Positions 57,552 through 64,000 of a DNA stretch of 64,000 bases are shown in pieces. Under the pieces are notes generated by a model. The model worked only from the letters and a program-made list of their open reading frames with translations, searched no databases and had not been told where the DNA came from. The translations under genes and the position numbers were made by a program. Source of the stretch: Shewanella frigidimarina (GTDB lineage Bacteria; Pseudomonadota; Gammaproteobacteria; Enterobacterales; Shewanellaceae). Location: positions 1-64,000 of the forward strand of contig NZ_RKKE01000009.1 of NCBI RefSeq assembly GCF_003797125.1. The letters run 5' to 3'. Positions within the stretch are counted from its first letter, which is position 1. Each line of letters starts with the position of its first letter.

Positions 57552-58889
57552 TTACATATCAGTTGCGCCAAGTGGTTGTCGTAATTGGGCGCGCACATTG
57601 TCCATACCAGAGTAAAACTCCTTCATCATCAACAACCCCAACATTTTGCCATTATCGGTTACGATCAATTCGTCTGGATTAACTGGGTCATTTTTAAGGG
57701 CTCCCATGGCTTTCATTGAGGTCATTTCTTTAAACAACGCAGTGTCTAAATTAACGTTAAAAGTGTCACGGAAATATTTACGCGATAAACGCCCCGAAAA
57801 CATTCCTAATAAAAAGCGATATTGCATCACTTCTTTTAATTGATATTTTTTCTGTTGCTCAACTGCCATACGACCTTCAGCAATACGTTGTTGGTATTTT
57901 TTCAGTGAAAATGTATTCACGTATAGGGTGTCATTTAAAAAACTAAACGAGCCAGAACCGACACCGAGATATTCATCATAATCAATAACATACTCATCAA
58001 AACCTTCATCATTGGTTTTACCAAACGCCCAAGCCGACAATTGTGTATATTGCCCCGTCAAGTGATTTAAAATCTGTCGATACTGATTCACCATGTCACC
58101 ATGAGGTGCAGCTAACTGACCTTTAACGCTTTTACGGGTCTGGTGGGTAATCATCAATGGATACGTGGTAATTTGGCGAGGGTCGAGCTTAGAAGCCATT
58201 TCAAGATCCGACTGAATAATCTCATCCGTTTGACCACGGAAACCGAAAATGAGGTCGACATTGATGATCGGAAACAATTCTTTTGCCGCCATAATGCGGT
58301 CAAAGGTTTGTTGGCCAGAGCCAAACTTGTCTAAGCGATCGGTCATTTTTAAAATGCCATCGTCAAAGCTTTGTACCCCAATCGACATTCTGTCTACTAG
58401 GCCTTTTAATTGCTTAAATTCAGGGCTGGCTAAATGTTGTGGATCAGACTCACAAGACACTTCTTTAATGCCAGGAAACAGATTTTTTGCATGCTCGATG
58501 GTACGAGCTAACTCGTCTTCAAGCACAGTAGTCGTGCCGCCGCCAATGTACATAGACTCAAACTCATAGCCCAAATCTTTGGCCATTTGCATCTCTTTGC
58601 GCAGCGCGACAAAGTATTCGCGTGCTTTGTCTTCACGGAATAAAAAACGGTGAAAAGTACAAAACGAGCACAAGGTATGACAAAACGGAATGTGGGCATA
58701 CAACATGTACTTTTTGCCTTCAACAGGTTTAGGCATACGGTCTGTAGAAATGGTGTCTAGACGTAAATTTTTATCAACATAATACTGCATCACCCGCTCC
58801 ATAGAGCTGATCATCCAATTGGGGACGGTAATATTAGATTGATAAGGTTTAATCAACTCTTGGCTGGCTGATTGAATAATTGAAGACAT
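57552..58889 (-). CDS. HemN/HemW-like radical SAM protein
   Basis: A 445-residue radical SAM enzyme with the cluster site FCHTLCSFC (CX3CX2C), then GGGTTTVLEDE and GVQSFDDGIL segments of the coproporphyrinogen-oxidase-like family. Unlike HemN there is no fourth Cys straight after the third (TF follows), as in HemW and in heme-utilisation relatives (ChuW/HutW). Its substrate cannot be read from sequence. ATG 58889 has TTAGGA six bases upstream; the frame is open 32 codons further. Confidence 0.85.
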   Translation of the reverse strand: MSSIIQSASQELIKPYQSNITVPNWMISSMERVMQYYVDKNLRLDTISTDRMPKPVEGKKYMLYAHIPFCHTLCSFCTFHRFLFREDKAREYFVALRKEMQMAKDLGYEFESMYIGGGTTTVLEDELARTIEHAKNLFPGIKEVSCESDPQHLASPEFKQLKGLVDRMSIGVQSFDDGILKMTDRLDKFGSGQQTFDRIMAAKELFPIINVDLIFGFRGQTDEIIQSDLEMASKLDPRQITTYPLMITHQTRKSVKGQLAAPHGDMVNQYRQILNHLTGQYTQLSAWAFGKTNDEGFDEYVIDYDEYLGVGSGSFSFLNDTLYVNTFSLKKYQQRIAEGRMAVEQQKKYQLKEVMQYRFLLGMFSGRLSRKYFRDTFNVNLDTALFKEMTSMKAMGALKNDPVNPDELIVTDNGKMLGLLMMKEFYSGMDNVRAQLRQPLGATDM

Positions 58890-59227
58890 AAAAAATCCTA
58901 ACTGAATGAAGCCCTGAGAGCAAAACCATTGAATAACAAGCGCTAATAAAAGACGCATACCATAAGCAGAAAAACAAAATATCACTTTAGAGATAGCTAA
59001 AATGTGAGATAGCTAATAGATATGCAAACTAGCACGGTTATCATCGCTCATTTGTTAAGCAGATCATGTTTTAGACATTGCTGTTGAGCAATGATGGAAG
59101 GATTATCACGAGAATAAAACAATAATAAAGACAAATAGATAACACACAGCAAGCGACACGTACAACTAAAGTCAGATACGAACACAATAAACAGCATTGG
59201 AAATATTAACTAGCGTTTATTAAAGAG

Positions 59228-59557
59228 TCACGAGTATGACGCATCAACCAATTTAAATGAAATCATAAACAGAGCTTGCTGATTAGGGTACACAGTTTGA
59301 ATAAGCTGTTTTAACTCGACCAATGGCAAGCTTTCTTGAGTAGCATGAAACTCATTAATATCATCAAATGCTAATGGCTCAACAGCCAAAATAATGATAT
59401 CGCACACCTTAATATGGTTTTCGAGCGTAAACACTTCAACCTGGTTGCCGGGCCGATAATGATTTTCGCTGGCATCACGAATGGTTATCGTCTTCAGCCC
59501 CGATGCAACTAGCGGCGTTAAAAACTCAAAAAAGGTAATTTGCGTAGGGGCAGTCAT
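59228..59557 (-). CDS. yqfB: ASCH-domain N4-acetylcytidine amidohydrolase, YqfB-like
   Basis: A 109-residue ASCH-domain protein similar to E. coli YqfB along its length (ITFFEFLTPLVASGLKTITIRD and LKQLIQTVYPNQ). YqfB removes the acetyl group from N4-acetylcytidine. Catalytic Lys, Thr and Glu of the family lie in the LKTIT and ASENHY regions. ATG 59557 is preferred to the TTG at 59566. Confidence 0.88.
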   Translation of the reverse strand: MTAPTQITFFEFLTPLVASGLKTITIRDASENHYRPGNQVEVFTLENHIKVCDIIILAVEPLAFDDINEFHATQESLPLVELKQLIQTVYPNQQALFMISFKLVDASYS

Positions 59558-59624
59558 CAGTGGCAACCTTCATTAACACTATAAAGTGCCCATCAAGAGC
59601 ACATTAGTTAAGCTCAAATTCGCA

Positions 59625-60494
59625 TTATAATCTAGCGCACTCGCCAGGGCTTTGATCAAAGTAGCGTTTAAACTCACGGCTAAATTGAGCCGTACTTTCA
59701 TAACCCACCTGAGTTGATACCTCTTTTACTTTTAGATTCTGCAGTTGTAATAACGCTTTGGCTTTATTGAGGCGAATCTTTTTTAAATATTGTATTGGTG
59801 ATGAAGCAGTAACTTCTTTAAAGCTACGATGGAATGCCGACGGACTCATATTCACCAAGCTTGCTAATGTGTCAACTTCAACCGACTCACCATAATGCTT
59901 ATGAATGTAGTTAAGCGCTTTTTCTACCCTCGATAAACGGGTATGACTTAACGACAACGCATAGAGTGGTGCAGCATCAGGTGAATCCAATAGGCGATAT
60001 AATAATTCAAGCACTAACGCTTCACCCATTACTTTTGCTTCTAACGGCGACTGCAACGCCTGTAATAACCGAATAACACTGCAATCCATATCTTCAGTGT
60101 TATCAGCAACAAAAAAACCACTCTGGCGCGATTCGTTTAAATCTTTAGGGATTTGATGATGCTCATCCATTAAACGGATAATGTAATTGAGTTGTACTAA
60201 ATCAATATCAACCATCAACACCAGCACAGGTTCTTCAATGCTGGCAAAGGTTTCACATTCTACTGGCAATGGCACGGTCATCACTAATGAGTGCTGACGG
60301 TCGTATTCAAAGGTTTGATTATCTAAATAGACCCGCTTTTTACCTTGGCCAACAATAAGCACGCCTTGTGAATAGCACATTGGCCCGCGCGCACCATATT
60401 GTGAGCTACGAAACACATGCACGCCGGATAAGTGAGTATCATTGACCCCTTCTTTTGGGGCAAGCTGTGCCATTAATGTTGCTATCTCATTCAT
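59625..60494 (-). CDS. AraC-family regulator, YqhC-like
   Basis: A 289-residue regulator with an N-terminal cupin-like AraC_N domain (about 15-175) and a C-terminal double helix-turn-helix (about 190-285; NMSPSAFHRSFKEVTASSP and VGYESTAQFSREFKRYF). It is divergent from yqhD, as E. coli yqhC is, and probably activates it in response to reactive aldehydes. Confidence 0.88.
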   Translation of the reverse strand: MNEIATLMAQLAPKEGVNDTHLSGVHVFRSSQYGARGPMCYSQGVLIVGQGKKRVYLDNQTFEYDRQHSLVMTVPLPVECETFASIEEPVLVLMVDIDLVQLNYIIRLMDEHHQIPKDLNESRQSGFFVADNTEDMDCSVIRLLQALQSPLEAKVMGEALVLELLYRLLDSPDAAPLYALSLSHTRLSRVEKALNYIHKHYGESVEVDTLASLVNMSPSAFHRSFKEVTASSPIQYLKKIRLNKAKALLQLQNLKVKEVSTQVGYESTAQFSREFKRYFDQSPGECARL

Positions 60495-60632
60495 ACTCTT
60501 CCCCTCAGAAAAACCATGACACCGATACTACCAAAAAAGCAGTAAAAGGTATTAAAATTATCAATATTTAGTCATATAAACACAAAAAAGATAGGAATAG
60601 GCATGAACACGACAGTTCTGTGTATGTTTATT

Positions 60633-60661
60633 TTGACTCAAAGGACTATCATAGCTACATG
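60633..60661 (+). promoter_or_regulatory. possible yqhD promoter
   Basis: TTGACT (60633-60638) and TACATG (60656-60661) are 17 bp apart. The -10 is poor, as expected if the AraC-type regulator must help. No operator is identified. Confidence 0.4.
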
Positions 60662-60746
60662 ATTTATCGTTGCTGTTGTGTACAAATAATCTATATACAC
60701 AATCAGCCACTTATTTGTTTCACTGCTAAACCAAAAGGCAACAATT

Positions 60747-61910
60747 ATGCTTAATTTTGATTATCGTAACCCTACTCATGTTGTTTTCGGTAAAGACCGT
60801 ATTGCAGAGCTAGACCAACTTGTCCCAGAAAATGCAAGAGTATTAATCACTTACGGTGGCGGCAGCGTACAACGTTTCGGCACACTAGATAAAGTTAAAG
60901 CAGCATTAGGTAACCGCACAGTATTTGAATTTGGCGGTATTGAAGCTAACCCTAAGTACGACACACTCGTTAAAGCAGTTGAAGTTGCTCGTAAAGAAAA
61001 TATCGACTTCTTACTCGCTGTTGGCGGCGGGTCAGTGATGGACGGCACCAAGTTTATCGCCCTTGCAACTCAGTTTGATGGCGACACGGCAAGCTTATTA
61101 CATCACGGCTTTACACCTGTTCCAGTTGCTAATGACAAGGTTATTCCACTTGGCGTTATTGCGACCCTGCCGGCTACGGGTTCAGAAATGAACGCCTTTG
61201 CAGTCGTAAGCTATCAAGGTGGTAAGTTCCCAGTAAACCACCCATGTGCTTATCCAACATTTGCCATGCTTGACCCTGAATTGACCTTCAGCTTACCAAA
61301 AATCCAAGTCGCAAACGGTGTTGTCGATGCGTTTGTACATGTACTTGAGCAATATGCGACTTACCCAGTTGATGCCCGCGTACAAGACCGCATGGCAGAA
61401 GGTATTATGCGTACCCTCATTGAAATTGGCCCAATCACTGTTGAAGAGCCAACAAACTATGATGCCCGTGCCAACTTAATGTGGAGTGCTACATCTGCCT
61501 TAAATGGCGTGATAGGCACAGGCGTGCCGTTAGATTGGTCTACTCACATGATTGGACATGAGCTAACCGCGCTATTCCATATCGACCACGCACAAACGTT
61601 AGCCGTTGTATTGCCATCACTATGGCGTGTGTTGAAAGAGCAAAAACACGCTAAATTAGTGCAATACGCAGCACGTGTTTGGGATATCACTGAAGGTGAT
61701 GAAGCTAGCCGTGTAGATCAAGCCATTGATAAAACAGAGGCTTTCTTCAAGCAAGTGGGTTTACCGGTACGTTTACGCGATCACGGTGTAACGCAAGAAC
61801 AACTTGGCCTAGTAGTAGATGCTTTAGAAGCACATGGTATGACGGCATTATCTGAAAGCGGCAAAGTCGATTTAGCCACCAGCCGTAAGATTTTAGACAT
61901 GGCGTGGTAA
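60747..61910 (+). CDS. yqhD: NADPH-dependent aldehyde reductase (iron/zinc alcohol dehydrogenase)
   Basis: A 387-residue group III alcohol dehydrogenase. Cofactor motifs GGGS (37-40 and 93-96, with Asp99) and metal ligands Asp193, His197, His266 and His280 are present, as in E. coli YqhD, which detoxifies short aldehydes. The divergent YqhC-like regulator supports the assignment. Confidence 0.95.
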   Translation: MLNFDYRNPTHVVFGKDRIAELDQLVPENARVLITYGGGSVQRFGTLDKVKAALGNRTVFEFGGIEANPKYDTLVKAVEVARKENIDFLLAVGGGSVMDGTKFIALATQFDGDTASLLHHGFTPVPVANDKVIPLGVIATLPATGSEMNAFAVVSYQGGKFPVNHPCAYPTFAMLDPELTFSLPKIQVANGVVDAFVHVLEQYATYPVDARVQDRMAEGIMRTLIEIGPITVEEPTNYDARANLMWSATSALNGVIGTGVPLDWSTHMIGHELTALFHIDHAQTLAVVLPSLWRVLKEQKHAKLVQYAARVWDITEGDEASRVDQAIDKTEAFFKQVGLPVRLRDHGVTQEQLGLVVDALEAHGMTALSESGKVDLATSRKILDMAW

Positions 61911-61973
61911 TAGCTCTTATAACCCAAACGATGCACTTATTCATCGATTGGGCTTGAGTGACTATCTGATACT

Positions 61974-62016
61974 AAAAAAGGGCTTAACAATGGTTATCAT
62001 TGTTAAGCCCTTTTTT
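61974..62016 (+). terminator. terminator of yqhD
   Basis: A perfect 13-bp stem, GGGCTTAACAATG with CATTGTTAAGCCC, a 5-nt loop, and six A and six T flanks. Confidence 0.93.
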
Positions 62017-62107
62017 GTTACCCAAAAATGAGCGGCGCATTAGCCCCTATACAAAAAATGAATGCCGTATTAAAGAGAGAAACGAAACCACGCAGCTCGG
62101 TTAACGA

Positions 62108-62440
62108 TTAATGCGGCGTAACGTTTGAGAATAAATTCATCACAACGACACCGACTAAAATAAACGTCATACCCACCAGAGCACCTAAATCGAGTTTTTG
62201 CCCATACATCAACCAAGCGATAGCTGTAATTAACACAATACCCAATCCAGCCCAAGTTGCATAAGCAATACCAACAGGAATACCTTTTAGCGCTAAGGAT
62301 AAAAAATAAAACGACAACACGTAGCCCACAATAACTACAATTGAAGGCGCTAATTTTGAAAATCCATCACTGGCTTTAAGCGCTGAAGTGGCTACAACCT
62401 CAGTTAAAATTGCCACACTTAAAAATATCCAACTTTTCAT
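62108..62440 (-). CDS. SMR-family multidrug efflux protein (EmrE-like)
   Basis: A 110-residue small multidrug resistance protein with four helices. The essential Glu14 lies in [13 protein letters not shown], and the [14 protein letters not shown] motif of the QAC-type group is intact, favouring export of cationic drugs over guanidinium. It functions as a dimer. It stands alone. Confidence 0.9.
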   Translation of the reverse strand: MKSWIFLSVAILTEVVATSALKASDGFSKLAPSIVVIVGYVLSFYFLSLALKGIPVGIAYATWAGLGIVLITAIAWLMYGQKLDLGALVGMTFILVGVVVMNLFSNVTPH

Positions 62441-62601
62441 TTTTACATTCTATAGAGACAAAATAGCTGCGGAGTATAAAGACTAAACAGTGATAAGCAA
62501 AAAATAATATCAAACAGGACACCATTGATCACAGGCTAGTACAAAATACATCTTGGAAGATTAACACGCCCTATAAATCCGCGAGGAGATTTGCAGCAAC
62601 G

Positions 62602-63471
62602 TTACACGCCCATTTCAATGGCTTTCTTAGGCGTAAAACTACTGCCGATAGAGGCAATAATCACTAAACCAATGGCAGACCACTGCAGCATGGTTAATTG
62701 CTCACTTAAAATAACAAAACCAGCCAATGCGGCGATGGCAGGTTCTAGACTCATTAGCACGCTAAAGGCCTGTGTTGGCATGTTTCTAAGGGCTATCATT
62801 TCCAACGAGTATGGTAATGCACTCGATAACACCCCAACCAATAAGCCAAGCGGCAAGACTTCCCAGCTAAGTAACGCTAAACCTTGGCTAACGGCGCCTA
62901 CAGGCACTAACACCACTGCAGCAACAGTCATCCCGAGAGCAACCGTAATACCGCCTGATGCCTGCTTACCAGTACGGGTGCCAAATAAAATGTATCCAGC
63001 CCAACATGCTCCCGCCCCCAACGCCATTAATGCACCGACTAAATCGAGGCCTTGTGTACTAGACAAGCTTGGCATAAGAAGCAAAATACCCGCTATCGCA
63101 CAGGCAACCCAAAATAAATCGCTTTTACGCTTTGAGCCAAACAATGCCACCGCTAAAGGACCCGTGAACTCTAGCGCAACAGCAATCCCTAAGGGAATCC
63201 GTTCAATGGCTAAATAAAACAGGATATTCATCCCACCTAAACACAAACCATAAATAATAATACTCTGCCAATCTCGGCCTTGGGGTAAGGCTCTCCATGG
63301 ACGAAACACCAACCAAAGTACGGCCGCGGCAAAACCTAAACGTAATGCTGTAGTGCCTTCCGGCCCAACCAAGGGAAAAAGTTGCTTTGCTAAAGAAGCA
63401 CCTGATTGAATGGTCACCATTGCCAGCAAAACACTACCGACAGCGGTCAGAAGTACACGATTGATTTTCAT
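62602..63471 (-). CDS. rhtA: threonine/homoserine exporter RhtA (DMT family)
   Basis: A 289-residue ten-helix EamA transporter that resembles E. coli RhtA along its length (QSGASLAKQLFPLVGPEGTTALRL, PLGIAVALEFTGPLAVALFGS, SSALPYSLEMIAL). It exports threonine and homoserine. A GGATAT site precedes ATG 63471, and a terminator-like hairpin with a T tract ends 13 bp before the start codon. Confidence 0.9.
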   Translation of the reverse strand: MKINRVLLTAVGSVLLAMVTIQSGASLAKQLFPLVGPEGTTALRLGFAAAVLWLVFRPWRALPQGRDWQSIIIYGLCLGGMNILFYLAIERIPLGIAVALEFTGPLAVALFGSKRKSDLFWVACAIAGILLLMPSLSSTQGLDLVGALMALGAGACWAGYILFGTRTGKQASGGITVALGMTVAAVVLVPVGAVSQGLALLSWEVLPLGLLVGVLSSALPYSLEMIALRNMPTQAFSVLMSLEPAIAALAGFVILSEQLTMLQWSAIGLVIIASIGSSFTPKKAIEMGV

Positions 63472-63484
63472 CTAGAATATATCC

Positions 63485-63523
63485 AAAAAAAGAAAAACCT
63501 CAGAGTCGGCATTCTACCTGAGG
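63485..63523 (-). promoter_or_regulatory. terminator-like hairpin in the rhtA leader (possible attenuator)
   Basis: On the minus strand CCTCAG and CTGAGG (63518-63523 with 63498-63503) form a 6-bp stem with a 14-nt loop, followed by TTTTTCTTTTTTT. It ends 13 bp before the rhtA start, so transcription of rhtA must pass through it unless a promoter lies within. A 13-codon frame (MTSAHDGNKCCRV) ends just upstream; whether it is translated is unknown. Confidence 0.55.
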
Positions 63524-63741
63524 CAAGTCAAACACGGCAGCACTTATTACCATCATGCGCAGAAGTCATACCATTGAGTAAATTGCGCCAGCCTCTAATT
63601 TACCTAGGCATTTTCATAATGGTTTTTGATAAGTTAATTGACCTAATTACCCACATTTAGTTGGAGTATTAGTAACATGGCATATTAAGTAGGTTCACGC
63701 CGACTTAATAAATGCAGCCCACAGCAGCTTGTTTATTTGTT

Positions 63742-64000
63742 TCATTGTGGCTGCAAAAATTTAATAAACTCGATCTTACTCTTGGCAATTGATCCGTTAT
63801 TCTCATAACCACAGATTTGATAGCCGCTCGCGATAAGCATCTGCAACATGGCCGGAAACTGGTTCATGGATTTAACCTTAATAGAATTAAAACCATTCTC
63901 AACAGCCCATGACTCTTGAAGTAGGCGTAATTGAGAGGCCACTTTCATTTGGCGATGTTCAGGAATTACACCACCTAACCAACTGTAAAACTGACCATCA
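63742..64000 (-). CDS. GNAT-family acetyltransferase, partial
   Basis: The C-terminal part of a GNAT protein whose start lies right of the window. The readable end begins DGQFYSWLGGVIPEHRQMKVAS and has QMKVASQLRLLQESWA (acetyl-CoA loop) and a C-terminal EFIKFLQPQ. Substrate unknown. It is on the same strand as rhtA, about 270 bp upstream of it. Confidence 0.75.
   Translation of the reverse strand, partial: DGQFYSWLGGVIPEHRQMKVASQLRLLQESWAVENGFNSIKVKSMNQFPAMLQMLIASGYQICGYENNGSIAKSKIEFIKFLQPQ

Noticed and set aside
62591-63217. Plus-strand 208-codon frame opposite rhtA
   Set aside because: It is antisense to the clear RhtA coding sequence, with composition expected from a shadow frame of a membrane protein gene.
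63406-63660. Plus-strand 84-codon frame across the rhtA leader
   Set aside because: It covers the rhtA start and the hairpin on the other strand; no motif is recognised.

Overview
The window looks like a chromosomal segment of a marine, AT-rich gammaproteobacterium, most likely Shewanella. This is inferred from gene content and order: the FabR/desaturase pair, a gspC-N type II secretion operon, moa genes beside an ETF-ubiquinone oxidoreductase, a DUF2986-like small protein, and selD-selU. Nearly all genes are single housekeeping or metabolic functions. I see no prophage, insertion sequence, integron, CRISPR array or tRNA gene.

Layout. 1-300: promoters and antiterminator leader of a ribosomal RNA operon transcribed leftwards out of the window. 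0.5-5 kb: a membrane-anchored RRM protein, murI, trmA, then fabR divergent from a fatty acid desaturase with a palindromic FabR-type operator between them. 5-7.5 kb: an LplT-like transporter fused to a PlsC-like acyltransferase, with a TetR regulator. 7.7-9.9 kb: selD-selU for selenophosphate and tRNA selenouridine. 10-18 kb: cysQ, nudE and a 2005-residue multidomain surface protein whose C-terminus joins a GlyGly-CTERM-like sorting signal to an outer-membrane barrel. 18-34 kb: a broken GNAT gene, yrfG, the 12-gene type II secretion operon, hslR-hslO and pckA. 35-38 kb: an M14 peptidase, a periplasmic binding-like protein and a GIY-YIG protein. 38-53 kb: molybdenum cofactor genes. These are moeA-moeB on the plus strand and, on the minus strand, moaA-C-D-E-modA-B-C behind a Moco riboswitch-like leader. 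Between the two lie a Pmp3 peptide, a diguanylate cyclase, a pseudouridine synthase and a PepSY/response regulator/sensor kinase operon. 51-64 kb: ETF-QO, a chemoreceptor, DUF4870, YiiM-like, PfkB kinase, radical SAM, yqfB, yqhC-like/yqhD, an SMR transporter, rhtA and a partial GNAT.

How the genes work together. Three themes stand out. First, membrane lipid tuning: FabR, desaturase and the lysophospholipid transporter/acyltransferase. Second, secretion and surface display: the type II system and the giant Ig-like protein with a rhombosortase-type sorting signal. Third, one probable seven-gene operon that makes molybdopterin and imports molybdate under a single riboswitch. The order nudE / yrfG-hslR-hslO-pckA resembles the enterobacterial order, with the secretion operon and giant gene lying within it.

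The most unusual object is the giant surface protein at 11857-17874. It has an internal sorting signal followed by a second signal-peptide-like segment and a barrel, a run of eight G inside a repeat, and three tandem modules. Everything here is read by eye from sequence; family names come from recognised motifs, not from searches.
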